Shown: positions 21,373 to 31,394, counted from the stretch's first letter. The stretch is 64,000 nucleotides of DNA from Paracrocinitomix mangrovi (GCF_019740355.2 NZ_CP091819.1:2046001-2110000); one strand, 5' to 3'. Made by a program: numbers and translations. The notes: generated by a model from the sequence alone, not told the origin.

Positions 21373-22572
21373 ATGAATACCGACAAATCTCACATTATTC
21401 AACTCAGCGATATGCTTGAAAAAGCAGCATCCAGTGTTAGAATCTTAAGAAACATAGATTGGCCAAAAGAAGTGAAAACAGAGTTTTTCAGAAATAATGC
21501 CGAAAAATTGCCGGTTGTTGAATACGAAGCTTACGATCCAAAAGATGTGTTGCATCAAATTAGACAAATCAGAAAGCTAGCCAATGATGAATCTGATGAA
21601 GTGCATCAATGGGTCAACAAGATTGCTGATAAAATAGAAAGCTCATCAATGATGTTGGCCTCCAGAGGAACACATGATTTCTTTAAATACTCTAAAGAAT
21701 TGTATGGCGAACCTACCGCTCCTCTACCCGGAGAAGAAAAAAGTGCCCTTTCATTAGCCAAACATTTCGACCATATTTTTGACCATATCACAGAAATGCA
21801 TTTGGGTGCTCCTTTGAATGATGTAAATGCCGAACATTTGGCTGCGGAAATGGAGAAAGCAGTAAACAAAATGTTTGGTGAGCATGCCCCGGAAGTAGTA
21901 CTGGACAACAAAATGGCCTCTAAAGCAATTGCAGGTAGAAGAAGAATTAAAGTAAGGCCATCTGCTACTTTTACTGAAAAAGACATCAATCAATTGATTG
22001 AACATGAAGCAGCAATTCACGTTGGAACCTCAATAAATGGATATTTACAACCTCACCTCAAAATTCTAAGTGAAAGCCATGCCGGAACTACCAAAACGCA
22101 AGAAGGAATTGCCGTGTTTGCCGAGTATATCACAGGTTATATAGATTTGGATAGAGTAATGCGCTTAACCGATAGAGTTTTAGCCAATCAAATGGCTGTA
22201 GAAGGTGCAGATTTTATTGAAGTTTATCGTTTCTACCAAGGTAGATCTGCAAGTGATGACGCAGCTTATGATAATGCCCGTAGAGTTTTCAGAGGTGGTG
22301 TAATTACCGGAGGTGCTCCCTTTACTAAAGACATTGTCTATTTAGATGGATTTATCCGTGTTCATCAATACCTTAAAGAGTGTATGTTAAATGGAAATAT
22401 TGATGATTTGAATCTTTTATTCTGTGGTAAGTTAGACATCTCAGATATTCCAATACTCAAACATTTTCATTCCTTAGGATTAGTAGAAATGCCAAGGTAT
22501 TTACCTACCTGGATGAATGATAAAAGGTTTTTGCTTACTCATTTGGCGTATGGGTCTTTTTTGTCGGATTAA
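21373..22572 (+). CDS. MATCAP-like / DUF1704 putative metallocarboxypeptidase (QEGLA motif)
   Basis: 399 residues. The zinc motif HEAAIH lies near residue 215 and the family signature TQEGIAVFAEYITG near residue 249, with FYQGRS downstream. This matches the TIGR02421/DUF1704 family, whose animal members (MATCAPs) remove C-terminal residues from tubulin; bacterial substrates are unknown. An old database name links the family to flavohemoglobin expression, with little support. No signal peptide. The gene is bracketed by copies of one dispersed repeat, a possible sign of past mobility. Confidence 0.8.
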   Translation: MNTDKSHIIQLSDMLEKAASSVRILRNIDWPKEVKTEFFRNNAEKLPVVEYEAYDPKDVLHQIRQIRKLANDESDEVHQWVNKIADKIESSSMMLASRGTHDFFKYSKELYGEPTAPLPGEEKSALSLAKHFDHIFDHITEMHLGAPLNDVNAEHLAAEMEKAVNKMFGEHAPEVVLDNKMASKAIAGRRRIKVRPSATFTEKDINQLIEHEAAIHVGTSINGYLQPHLKILSESHAGTTKTQEGIAVFAEYITGYIDLDRVMRLTDRVLANQMAVEGADFIEVYRFYQGRSASDDAAYDNARRVFRGGVITGGAPFTKDIVYLDGFIRVHQYLKECMLNGNIDDLNLLFCGKLDISDIPILKHFHSLGLVEMPRYLPTWMNDKRFLLTHLAYGSFLSD

Positions 22573-22587
22573 TGTAGATTAAACCTT

Positions 22588-23106
22588 TCACTTTTTTCCA
22601 TTTGATGAAAAAAGTGACAAAGCGCCTCCGCAGAGTAGCTTCATGCGCTCGCGGAAAAATCTCTTGTGGCGGCGGCTGCTAATTTGCTATTTTCCAAATC
22701 CTCGAATGCTAAAGCCTAAATGATCCCGCTTGCAGCGGTATCCGGATCGGCTTCTTTACGCATTCTCCGGTTGCAAAATGACGCAATCTTAGCAGATGCC
22801 GATCTTGGAATCTATCTTACTGGTCACATACTTCGTATGATTTAAATTTCAACATATAGAAAATTGGTCATCTTCTGCGCTAAAACTGAATTCATTTATG
22901 TAGAAAAATTCAAAATCGCATCCATCTTCTAATCATTCGTGAATTTGACGACGTAGAAAGCGTCAAAAGCCGATCCGATTTTCTGACCCCAGGATATGGG
23001 CGCACGTCAGAAAATATTTAGGCTTTAGCTTTTGAGGAGTTCAAATTAGAATGTGTGAAGCGGGATGCTAGCCTTTTTTGATTCTTTTTTGCGCAATGGG
23101 AAAAAA
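22588..23106. repeat. Dispersed intergenic repeat, copy B (variant)
   Basis: It begins with the same TCACTTTTTTC hairpin as copy A, diverges in the middle, then shares about 170 bases with copy A (GCATCCATCTTCTAATCATT onward) and ends with GCGCAATGGGAAAAAAGAA. Confidence 0.7.
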
Positions 23107-23367
23107 GAATAAAACAGTCTTTTTAAAAAAGTATTATCCTTTTAAGCTCTTTCACTTTTTTCCATTTGATGAAAAAAGTGACAAAAAAATCTTTTGGAAC
23201 GGCTGCTCCTAACCTACTCTAAATTATCCTCCTCTAAATCTTTTCGGCTCAATTGTTTCGGCTGCGCCTCAACGGGTCGCCTCAATACGATTTTTGCGGG
23301 CTAATTTATTTCGTAGGATTAGCAGATGCCGATCTCAGAATGTCTCGTATTGGTCATCTTCTGCGCT
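23107..23367. repeat. Dispersed intergenic repeat, copy C (left half only)
   Basis: Near-identical to 20765-21025 and directly abutting the end of copy B, so B and C form a head-to-tail pair. It stops at TTCTGCGCT, where copy A continues. Confidence 0.75.
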
Positions 23368-23371
23368 TTCA

Positions 23372-23465
23372 ATAAAAGTCTTGAATCTTGACTCTTGAAT
23401 CTAGACTCTTATCTCTTGACTCCATCAAAAAGTCTAACATCAAAAATCTAACGTCTTTTATCTAT
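23372..23465. repeat. Low-complexity CTTGA/TCTAGACTC repeats
   Basis: Short degenerate units such as TCTTGAATCTTGACTC and AGTCTAACATC are repeated several times ahead of the CHAT gene. A similar tract lies at 26229-26505, after the same gene. Confidence 0.6.
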
Positions 23466-23483
23466 ATTTCACTACATTAGATT

Positions 23484-26228
23484 ATGAACCGCTTCCTTTT
23501 TGCCCTCTTGCTATTAATCGGCTCTGCCGGATATAGCCAAAAATACGCCGATAAAGAGTATTATCTAGTAGACTCTCTACCTTATGACGACCTCTACTCT
23601 GACTACCAAATCATGGTAGATCATTACCTTAAATTCTACCACGAAGCCAATGACGATTTAACCCGAGTGAGCGCCATTTACGAGATTGTAAGAAACTGTT
23701 GGGACGAAAAAGTGTGGCCGCTTTACAATGAATGGGTCCACGATTTTACCAATCAAAAACTGCAAGAAGATCTTTCAGATTCTCTCAACTACATCTACAA
23801 CCAACTCAATATCGGAACCATTTATTACCGCGGTTGGGGACACTTTTACAAAACCAACTACCAGGGAGCAATAGATAATTTTCAGCTGTGTTATCAACGC
23901 TACTCTGAAATTGGAGATCAGCAAGGAGCAGCCAATGCCATTGACAATATCGGATCTGTTTACAGCACCAAAGGAGAAATTGCCAAAGCATTGGAATTTC
24001 ACGTACAAGGATTAGAAATCAGAGAAAGTATTCAGGACACTATGGGGCTCGGAGCTTCATACAACGCAATGGGCATCATCCACATGAGTCATGGTGATTA
24101 TTTTACGGCCATTGATGAGTTAGAAAAGGCTGTTGAATTTCATTCTCAAGTTGGATTTTGGGCTGGTGTGGCCAGTGAGTACAGCAATATTGGTCATATT
24201 TTGTCCATGCTGGAAGATTATGAGCAATCTCTTGAATTTCATGTAGAGAGTTACCGCATCAAAGAACTATTACAGGATAAACAGGGAATGGCCATTTCAT
24301 TAGCCAATGTGGCGCGCATTTGTGTTCTGGCCGGAGATACTGCTACCGCTATTCAATACACCAATTACGGTTTACAGTTGTCGCAAGAATTGGGCGACCA
24401 AAGAGGAATTGCAGGCGCCAAGAGTTATCTGGGATTCATTCACTTTTTAAAAGGCGAATATGAAGAAGGAGAAAAGCACGTAAAAGAAGCCCTTAAAATT
24501 GCCACTGAAGTTGGATCTCAAATTGAAATGGTGGCTTCATGGAAGCATCTGTTCATGGGTTATTTGTGGTGGGAAAAATATGACGAAGCTGAGATTTACC
24601 TCAACAAATTGGTAGAAATGCGCAAAAACGACATCAAAATCAACTTTGCCATTTTACCCGAGCAGCAAAAAGAAATGTACTTCAACACCATGGCAGAAGA
24701 GTATGAAAATCTCTACGCTTACGGTCATTTTATAAAGGACCAAAACCCTGACATCACCATTACATTGTATGATAACACTTTGCTGTTAAAGGGGTTGTTA
24801 TTGCAATCTACCACAGCCATGCGTGAAGCTATTTTGGGCAGTAATGATCAGGGATTAATTGAGCAATACGATCAATGGATTTTACTTAAAACCCAAATTG
24901 CAGATGCTTACGCCAAAGGATTAGAAACTGAAAAATTAGAGAAAAGCGCCAATACTTTAGAGCAGGAACTGGTTAAAAAATCCGCTTCGTTTGACAAGTT
25001 TCAAAACGGTAAAAGCGTGAGCTGGAAAGACATTAAATCCAACTTAACTCCTGCAGCAGCTGCCATTGAGTTTATCAGGTTTCCGCAAAATATTGGAGAT
25101 GAAAATTCACCGATTATTTATTCTGCTTTAATTGTAAAACCTAACTCCAAACAGCCAGAATTGGTGGATTTGTGTTACGAAACAGATTTGCAAGAAATTT
25201 TAGGATTGGCAAGGGCCAACAACATCTCATTTGTGAATGATGTTTACGGAACCGCGGACAGCAGTAATCAGGCCTTGTCTCAATTAATTTGGGAACCACT
25301 TAAAAGCAGTTTAAAAGGGGTAGATCAAATCTATTTTGCGCCCGACGGCTTGTTGCACAAAGTAGCCTTTTCTGCCATTAGGGTGGATGATGAACATTAC
25401 TTGTCAGATAAGTTTGAACTGTTTCAAATGGGCAGTACGGCTGAAATGTTGTCTAAGCAAGGCATGGACTTTTCAAAAGAAAATGTAGCCACTCTTTTTG
25501 GAGGCGTAAAGTACAGTACAGATAGTTCAGAACATGTTATTTGGAACTACTTACCCGGATCGTTAGAGGAGACAGATTCTATTCAAAAAATCATCAATGC
25601 CAAATCACAGTTAAACTATTACAAGGGGTACGAAGCATCAGAGGCACAGTTTAAGCAAATAGCCGGTGAAAGTAACATTTTACACATAGCCACACACGGT
25701 TTTTTCTATCCTGATCCGGCGGTGGTAAGGCAAGCCACAAAAGAAGTGTTGGACAATGATGATTTGGCCTTTAGAGGAAACGCCTCCAATTACGGCATCT
25801 GGAATTTTGTGAGCAATGAAAACCCTTTAATGCGATCAGGTTTAGCCATGGCCGGCGCTAATGATGCCTGGCAAAGAGATGTTTTTGCTGAGGGAGAAGA
25901 CGGCGTACTCTCTGCGCAAGAAGTATCTAATTTGAATTTAACTAATACCGAGTTGGTGGTGCTATCCGCCTGCGAAACCGGTTTAGGAGATATCAGAGGA
26001 AGCGAAGGGGTTTATGGATTACAACGTGCCTTTAAAATGGCCGGCGTACATTATCTAATTATGAGTTTATGGCAAGTACCTGATGCTGAAACAGCCAAGT
26101 TCATGACCCTGTTTTACGACAATTTATTTGCCCTAAAAGACATCCGCAAAGCCTTTAATGCCGCACAATCTGAAATGCGCAAGCAATATGATCCATATTA
26201 CTGGGCCGCTTTTGTTTTAATTGAGTAG
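23484..26228 (+). CDS. Secreted TPR protein with C-terminal CHAT protease domain
   Basis: 914 residues. A signal peptide (FLFALLLLIGSAGYS) is followed by about eight tetratricopeptide repeats (residues ~110-430) and a coiled linker. The last ~350 residues are a CHAT domain with catalytic His in HIATHGFFYPD and Cys in VVLSACETGLGD. CHAT domains are caspase-like peptidases; several bacterial ones work in defence or effector activation. The signal peptide instead suggests a periplasmic or surface location and a housekeeping or sensory role, as is common in this phylum. Confidence 0.9.
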   Translation: MNRFLFALLLLIGSAGYSQKYADKEYYLVDSLPYDDLYSDYQIMVDHYLKFYHEANDDLTRVSAIYEIVRNCWDEKVWPLYNEWVHDFTNQKLQEDLSDSLNYIYNQLNIGTIYYRGWGHFYKTNYQGAIDNFQLCYQRYSEIGDQQGAANAIDNIGSVYSTKGEIAKALEFHVQGLEIRESIQDTMGLGASYNAMGIIHMSHGDYFTAIDELEKAVEFHSQVGFWAGVASEYSNIGHILSMLEDYEQSLEFHVESYRIKELLQDKQGMAISLANVARICVLAGDTATAIQYTNYGLQLSQELGDQRGIAGAKSYLGFIHFLKGEYEEGEKHVKEALKIATEVGSQIEMVASWKHLFMGYLWWEKYDEAEIYLNKLVEMRKNDIKINFAILPEQQKEMYFNTMAEEYENLYAYGHFIKDQNPDITITLYDNTLLLKGLLLQSTTAMREAILGSNDQGLIEQYDQWILLKTQIADAYAKGLETEKLEKSANTLEQELVKKSASFDKFQNGKSVSWKDIKSNLTPAAAAIEFIRFPQNIGDENSPIIYSALIVKPNSKQPELVDLCYETDLQEILGLARANNISFVNDVYGTADSSNQALSQLIWEPLKSSLKGVDQIYFAPDGLLHKVAFSAIRVDDEHYLSDKFELFQMGSTAEMLSKQGMDFSKENVATLFGGVKYSTDSSEHVIWNYLPGSLEETDSIQKIINAKSQLNYYKGYEASEAQFKQIAGESNILHIATHGFFYPDPAVVRQATKEVLDNDDLAFRGNASNYGIWNFVSNENPLMRSGLAMAGANDAWQRDVFAEGEDGVLSAQEVSNLNLTNTELVVLSACETGLGDIRGSEGVYGLQRAFKMAGVHYLIMSLWQVPDAETAKFMTLFYDNLFALKDIRKAFNAAQSEMRKQYDPYYWAAFVLIE

Positions 26229-26505
26229 TTAGATGGTAGACATTATACTTTAGACTATTGATGTTAGATTTTTGACTTTAACCCGCAAGTGTCCTTACTC
26301 TTTGTTCTTTGTTCCTTACTCTAAGCCTCCTTGCTCTATGTTCCTTGTTCCTTACTCCATTAGTCGTGTCGACCAAAGTGGAGACACCTCCCCCAAAGCT
26401 ATACCATCAATCAGATTTCTCCTCCATGCTTCTTGCTCTTTGCTCCTTCCTCCAAGTAAGTCTTGTTTCTTGATTCTAGACTCTTGATTCTTTAATCTCT
26501 TTGCT
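26229..26505. repeat. Low-complexity TTGTTCCTTACTC-type tract
   Basis: Non-coding run of degenerate direct repeats (CTTTGTTCTTTGTTCCTTAC, TGTTCCTTGTTCCTTACTCC) between the CHAT gene and the ATPase promoter. A 71-codon frame here is a chance product of the repeats. Confidence 0.6.
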
Positions 26506-26515
26506 CCAAGATTGC

Positions 26516-26558
26516 GTATTTCCCGCAATAATTCATAGCAGATTTATTGGTATCTTGC
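26516..26558 (+). promoter_or_regulatory. GTATTTCCCGCA-N23-TATCTTGC promoter
   Basis: GTATTTCCCGCA (26516-26527), part of the inverted repeat ATTGCG-N7-CGCAAT (26511-26529), stands 23 bases before TATCTTGC (26551-26558). The same pair with the same spacing occurs at 49122. It probably drives the ATPase gene with a leader of about 145 bases, in which ACATCCG and CGGATGT can pair. Confidence 0.5.
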
Positions 26559-26714
26559 CAATACCCATTTGAACCTCCTTTATTATTTATTAAAAAGAAT
26601 ACATCCGGCTACAACCGTATTTGAAATGGCCTTTAATAGAATTTGAAGGACTTATAGAATTGAGTGTACTTTATTTTATACGGATGTTGTGCTTCATTAA
26701 ATGGAAATTACCAA

Positions 26715-28529
26715 ATGAGAATTAAGTCATTCAAAATAACAGAGTTTAAACCAATTAAGAATATTGAAATTTCAGACCTTGGAGACATTGTGATCATTGC
26801 AGGTGCAAATGGATCTGGAAAAACAAGACTAAAACAGGCTATTGTATCTACACTGCAGGGAAATCCACAAATGGATATGTTAATAGAGGCAACTAGACCT
26901 GAGGAGGAAGAAGAAAAGTATTTTAATGCCGCTAATATTGAAGTGAAACAAGGTGAACAGAATCCAGTTTTAGCAAATTATGTCCAGAGTAGAAGATATG
27001 GTGCAGGTCGCTATGTTGGCTCACTAGTTCAAATTGATTCAAACAGAAGTATTCAAACTCTAAAATACAACGCGGTAAATTGGCTAGGTGGCGATCCAGA
27101 TGACACTGTATCTCCAATTAACTTTTATTTTAATCCATTCTCAAATCGCTGGCAAGATTTTGTCAATTATATTCATCAGAAAGCTGCAGCTCGGGACAAG
27201 AAATTGGCTGATGAACTAAAAAAAGAACCTTCCAAAGGTGAAGAAATAATTCAAAAAAATCCAGATCCCTTTTTAAAGTATCAGCAAATATTTGCTGAAT
27301 TGTTACCGGGCAAGACCTTATTGGATATCGACCCAGCACAACCCAAAGAATTCCAATACACAGATGTAGATAATCAAACTTTACCATTTAACTCCTTAAG
27401 TTCTGGTGAGCAGGAAGTAATTAAAGTATTGTTTGATGTCGCTAGAAAAGAAATAAGACATTCTATCATAATCGTTGATGAACCAGAATTGCATTTACAC
27501 CCTACTTTGACTTTTAAGCTAATTGAATCATTAAAAGCAATTGGTGAACATACCAATCAATTTATATTTCTCACACACTCAGCTGACCTAATAAGTACAT
27601 ATTTCTCTACTGGAAATGTATACTTCATTGACTCTGAACAAACTGGCGCAAATCAGGCTCACCGCCTAAGCGACTTAAATCATAGTCATAATCAAATTGT
27701 CAATTTGATTGGACAGAATTTGGGGCTTTTTGCTGTAGGTAAAAAACTTGTTTTCGTTGAGGGAGAAGGTTCCAGCATTGACAGATTAGCGTATCATCTT
27801 ATCGCACAATCAGTTGATCCTGAAATAAAAATTGTTCCTATTGGCTCTGTCATCAACATAATGACTCTGAAAAACATAGAAGAACAAATTCGAAATTCAA
27901 TCTTTGGAATCAATATCTTCATGATTCGTGATCGAGATGGGTTAACTCCAGATCAAATTGCGAGAATAGAAGAAAATGGTAAAGTCAAATGTCTTTCAAG
28001 GCGTCACATTGAAAACTACTTTCTTGATTCTGAGGTTCTATACAAAGTTGCTGAACAACTTTATTTAACGAGAAATACTCCAAACCTATCTGCTGAACAC
28101 ATTGAAAATGAAATCAAAAGAATTGCAGAAGAATCCGTAAAATTCAACTTACTGAAAAACTCTAAAGAACACTTAGGTCAGAACTATCATTTCACAATTC
28201 CAACTGTAAGAAATATTGATAACAAATCCATGGAAGAAATTAAGCAAGAACTAAAGGATGGAATACAAAACAATATTTCCACATTGTCCAATGATCTGAG
28301 CTTAGAGAATATGACCGAATGGTTGAATCAAGAAGAAACCAAATTGACATCAATGATCGAGTCAGAGGAATGGAAGGACAATTATCAAGGAAAAATTATA
28401 TTCTCAAGAATGTGCAGTGAAGTTCTGAAAGGTGATCCTCTACGAATCAAACATGCCTATATTGATATAGCATTAAAGGAAAAACCGGAAGCTGTACAAG
28501 ATTTAATTGACATTTTTTCAGGAATATAG
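26715..28529 (+). CDS. OLD-like AAA ATPase with Toprim-type nuclease region
   Basis: Starting at 26715 (MRIKSFKITEFKPIKNIEIS) gives 604 residues and the usual N-terminus of the family; a GTG 17 codons earlier adds unrelated residues. Walker A is GANGSGKT (30-37), the ABC signature region SLSSGEQE, and Walker B IIIVDEPELHLHP. After it come LVFVEGEGSS and MIRDRDG, which fit the acidic residues of a Toprim/DUF4435 domain. Family knowledge: OLD proteins are ATP-driven nucleases, several with antiphage activity. No UvrD-like partner (as in Gabija) lies next to it, so it resembles a single-gene system. Confidence 0.75.
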   Translation: MRIKSFKITEFKPIKNIEISDLGDIVIIAGANGSGKTRLKQAIVSTLQGNPQMDMLIEATRPEEEEEKYFNAANIEVKQGEQNPVLANYVQSRRYGAGRYVGSLVQIDSNRSIQTLKYNAVNWLGGDPDDTVSPINFYFNPFSNRWQDFVNYIHQKAAARDKKLADELKKEPSKGEEIIQKNPDPFLKYQQIFAELLPGKTLLDIDPAQPKEFQYTDVDNQTLPFNSLSSGEQEVIKVLFDVARKEIRHSIIIVDEPELHLHPTLTFKLIESLKAIGEHTNQFIFLTHSADLISTYFSTGNVYFIDSEQTGANQAHRLSDLNHSHNQIVNLIGQNLGLFAVGKKLVFVEGEGSSIDRLAYHLIAQSVDPEIKIVPIGSVINIMTLKNIEEQIRNSIFGINIFMIRDRDGLTPDQIARIEENGKVKCLSRRHIENYFLDSEVLYKVAEQLYLTRNTPNLSAEHIENEIKRIAEESVKFNLLKNSKEHLGQNYHFTIPTVRNIDNKSMEEIKQELKDGIQNNISTLSNDLSLENMTEWLNQEETKLTSMIESEEWKDNYQGKIIFSRMCSEVLKGDPLRIKHAYIDIALKEKPEAVQDLIDIFSGI

Positions 28530-28540
28530 AAAACGCAGCA

Positions 28541-28611
28541 CAACAAAATAAGTAAAGTTTACCGCTTGTGCGGTTCGTGCTCAAGCACTAACTTTACCCA
28601 AACGTTAGGTG
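28541..28611 (+). repeat. attC-like imperfect palindrome
   Basis: GTAAAGTT (28552) pairs with AACTTTAC (28590), enclosing CCGC/GCGG and GTGCT/AGCAC hairpins, and ends in ACGTTAGGTG, which fits the GTTRRRY core of integron attC sites. The left core CACAAC is a poor match. Weaker relatives containing AACATTAACTTTACCCAAAC-type strings occur near 29000, 30433, 31451 and 33004. No integrase is in the window. Confidence 0.4.
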
Positions 28612-28617
28612 TCATTA

Positions 28618-28932
28618 GTGAAAACTAAATCAATCGCTATATTGCTCTTTTTAACTGCATTTTTCATGACTTGTCAGAATTCACAGAATGACAAATTTGA
28701 AAATGAAAATTTTACCATTACAACAAACTATTGTGATAGTATCATACTTATTCAAACAAAATGGGAAGAAAAGCGCTCTAATTTCTGGCTTAACAGAATA
28801 ATACCACAATTAGAAAATGAGTCTGGAATAGAAGCCTCTTGTGAAAAGGGCTTTTTTGGACACACTTACAAAACAGACTCAATATTCCATGCAGATATAA
28901 AAAATTGGTCTAAGTATTTTAATTGCGAATAG
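28618..28932 (+). CDS. Small lipoprotein of unknown function
   Basis: GTG at 28618 gives 104 residues with a lipoprotein signal (SIAILLFLTAFFMTCQNSQ, Cys about residue 20). The start sits a few bases past an attC-like site, as expected of a cassette gene. Three further Cys residues may form disulfides. There is no recognised domain. Confidence 0.6.
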   Translation: MKTKSIAILLFLTAFFMTCQNSQNDKFENENFTITTNYCDSIILIQTKWEEKRSNFWLNRIIPQLENESGIEASCEKGFFGHTYKTDSIFHADIKNWSKYFNCE

Positions 28933-29073
28933 ATACTGAAGGTGTAGAAAACGCCACCTATCACAATAGGTAAAGTGCATGTCCTTCCCTTTGTTGCCAA
29001 CTTTTCCCAAACATTCATTATCACCAAAAAAGTGATGGATGTTACTTTATATCAGCTGTTGGATTTCTGAATT

Positions 29074-29871
29074 ATGAAAATAATCGGATTAATAGTAATT
29101 CTTTTTGCAAATTGTTCTTTTGGACAATTACTTCATCAACATTCCAAAGAAGAAATCAAATTATTGAATATTTCAAAAATATATTCAACTTCTAATAGTT
29201 TTGGAAGGTTGAACGTGCAGTTTAATTTCAATGGAGCTGGATTTGTTAGTCGCCCAGTTATAATTTTTGGACTTCCATATTCATACTCCGGTGAAGCAGA
29301 TACAACCTATAATGAATTCGGAAAAATCCAAACTATAAACACAATATCATCCGGACAGACTGTAACGAATAACTTTTATTATTCTGATACAGTGGTTGAA
29401 AATAAAACTATTCAACTTATAGACTCGATTGACTTTTATTACGACAATCAATTTTCTTATACAGCAAAAATCTGTTATGAGTTTGAACTAGAACCAATAA
29501 GAAAAAAGTACAATTACCTTTTAGGGGAATGGACTGTTTGCTACTCTTTTTCTAAGAATTTCGTGTCATATAACCCGAAAATTGATTCTCTGCAATTTAC
29601 CAGGGGAGGTTGTTCTTGTAAAGTTCGTAAAGGGAAGTTTTCAAATTCGCATCATCTATCATTCTTTGACAATGACTCTTTAAAATATTCTAGCAATTTA
29701 ATAGGGAAAACTCGAAAAGTAGGAATTCCATATTTTGAACCTTGTACATGGTGGACATATGATAATTATGGATTTAACGTAGGAAATATAAGAGGATTTT
29801 CCGCTATTTATGGAGAAATTAAAATTCAAGATAAAGATCATTTCTGGTTGATATTCGATAAAGGCGAATAG
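29074..29871 (+). CDS. Secreted protein of unknown function
   Basis: 265 residues with a signal peptide (GLIVILFANCSFGQ). The rest is rich in aromatic and Asn/Ser residues with beta-type alternation, containing a GGCSCKVRKGKF segment and two Trp near the C-terminus. No family is recognised. A degenerate attC-like stretch lies upstream. Confidence 0.65.
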   Translation: MKIIGLIVILFANCSFGQLLHQHSKEEIKLLNISKIYSTSNSFGRLNVQFNFNGAGFVSRPVIIFGLPYSYSGEADTTYNEFGKIQTINTISSGQTVTNNFYYSDTVVENKTIQLIDSIDFYYDNQFSYTAKICYEFELEPIRKKYNYLLGEWTVCYSFSKNFVSYNPKIDSLQFTRGGCSCKVRKGKFSNSHHLSFFDNDSLKYSSNLIGKTRKVGIPYFEPCTWWTYDNYGFNVGNIRGFSAIYGEIKIQDKDHFWLIFDKGE

Positions 29872-29892
29872 AAAAAGTAAATAAATATTATC

Positions 29893-30276
29893 TCATTCTT
29901 TCTTGAAGTAGTTATATCCATTTGACGATTTAAGATATACTCCACTTTTCAATTGAACTATTTCAAATTTATACTCTTTAGTCTCAGCGCTATTTTTTGC
30001 TTTTATTAGAAGAAGACCATTTTCAATTATCCATTTACCTTTAAAAATCTGCTCATCCCTTCTTTCCTTATTGTACTCTACAATCGCTTTTTTAAAGGGT
30101 TTAATTTTAATAGTTATTGTTCCAATACGCAACGAGGGAATCAGATTATTTCCCGCAGAATCTTTCATTACATAGAGGTGTTCCTTAGGTATATTTGTCC
30201 ATTCGTATTTTCCAATTTGTGCAAATCCGCAATTAAATAAAAAAACATTGATAGTTATAAGAAGATATTTATTCAA
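29893..30276 (-). CDS. Secreted protein of unknown function
   Basis: 127 residues: signal peptide (LLITINVFLFNCGFAQ), then a small basic domain with a pattern (GTITIKIKPFKKA, GKWIIENGLLLIKAK) that suggests a lipocalin-like or small beta-barrel fold. It is convergent with the preceding gene. Confidence 0.6.
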   Translation of the reverse strand: MNKYLLITINVFLFNCGFAQIGKYEWTNIPKEHLYVMKDSAGNNLIPSLRIGTITIKIKPFKKAIVEYNKERRDEQIFKGKWIIENGLLLIKAKNSAETKEYKFEIVQLKSGVYLKSSNGYNYFKKE

Positions 30277-30454
30277 AGTTGATGTCTTATATATTTGAAA
30301 TAAACGGAAAAATTGAAATAAATTGTATAGCGTTTAAAAGCCCGAAACCTAAAATTATCACACTATCAAACCCAACTAAAATGATAGCTAACATAAAGAC
30401 TGGGTCTTGGCACTTGCACAACTCCCACTCAAACATTATCTTTAGAAAACAAGT

Positions 30455-30961
30455 ATGTCTCAACTTAATTGGTGGAAAAAAGAAGATGAAATTCTGAAAG
30501 TTTATCAGAAGTCAAACTCCTATTCTAGCAAAAAAGATTTTCCTCCAATGCTCATATTTAAGCATTCTAAAAGTTTATATAATGCCGAGCTAGTAATGGC
30601 CATTGCTATTATGCTGTTGCCTTGGTTGTTAATGTTCAAATTTCCTGTATGGGGTACCGTAATTGGATGTTTGATAATGTCTCTTTTCGGTTTAATAATT
30701 CTTTTAGCTGCAAGAGACAAACTAAAGAACCATAATTATATACTAGATCAAAATGGTTTTAATGTCAATGGTGAATTAATCCCATGGTCTGAAATAAAAG
30801 AAGCACAAGAAATTATTCCAAAACAAGATCCAAAAAGAAAGACACATTTGAGATTAATTACCTCCACAAAACATTACGATATTTGGTTGTCCACTGAACT
30901 TCGCCCATCATATAGTTTAATGCCTGAATATGTAGAACATATGATAAAAAAAAATAACTAA
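30455..30961 (+). CDS. Membrane protein with PH-like C-terminal region
   Basis: 168 residues. Two adjacent membrane helices (about residues 48-90) are followed by a cytoplasmic part (GFNVNGELIPWSEIKEAQEI) typical of bacterial PH-like or YcxB-type domains, where a Trp-Ser-Glu-Ile turn starts the conserved strand. The role is unknown. A lipoprotein gene starts four bases after its stop, so the two are probably co-transcribed. Confidence 0.65.
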   Translation: MSQLNWWKKEDEILKVYQKSNSYSSKKDFPPMLIFKHSKSLYNAELVMAIAIMLLPWLLMFKFPVWGTVIGCLIMSLFGLIILLAARDKLKNHNYILDQNGFNVNGELIPWSEIKEAQEIIPKQDPKRKTHLRLITSTKHYDIWLSTELRPSYSLMPEYVEHMIKKNN

Positions 30962-30965
30962 AACC

Positions 30966-31394
30966 TTGAACAAGTTAATCTCCATCTTATCATTAACCTT
31001 TCTACTTATCTCATGTTCTCAAGAGTTTGATATTAAAGGAAGTTGGATGATTACATCTCAAGAAAAAATAGATGAGCCACCATTAATGCCTTCCGACCAT
31101 GAATTTGATTTGATGGATTTTATTAAACCTCCAATTTGGTCAAATTGTAACGGCAAAAAGTTTGAATTTACTAACAATGGAGAGGTTCATACAAATATGC
31201 TACCTGATTCAGTTCTACAAAACCGGAATTTTAAATATGAATATGATCCAAAATACAAGAATCTGCACTTTTTTGTTACTCATCCAATGACAGTTGATCC
31301 AACAAAAATGAATGCATCAATTGAGATAATTTCAAACTCAGAAATGACCTGGACATTGCGTGAATATTTAGTTATAAAACTCAAAAAAGAATAG
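30966..31394 (+). CDS. Lipoprotein, lipocalin-like
   Basis: 142 residues from a TTG start that gives a typical lipoprotein signal (SILSLTFLLISCSQEF). The mature part begins FDIKGSWMITSQ, the GxW pattern that opens many lipocalin-like domains of this phylum. It directly follows a membrane protein gene with a four-base gap. Confidence 0.62.
   Translation: MNKLISILSLTFLLISCSQEFDIKGSWMITSQEKIDEPPLMPSDHEFDLMDFIKPPIWSNCNGKKFEFTNNGEVHTNMLPDSVLQNRNFKYEYDPKYKNLHFFVTHPMTVDPTKMNASIEIISNSEMTWTLREYLVIKLKKE

Noticed and set aside
30279-30497. 72-codon frame
   Set aside because: It overlaps the better membrane-protein gene at 30455 and has no signal or domain.
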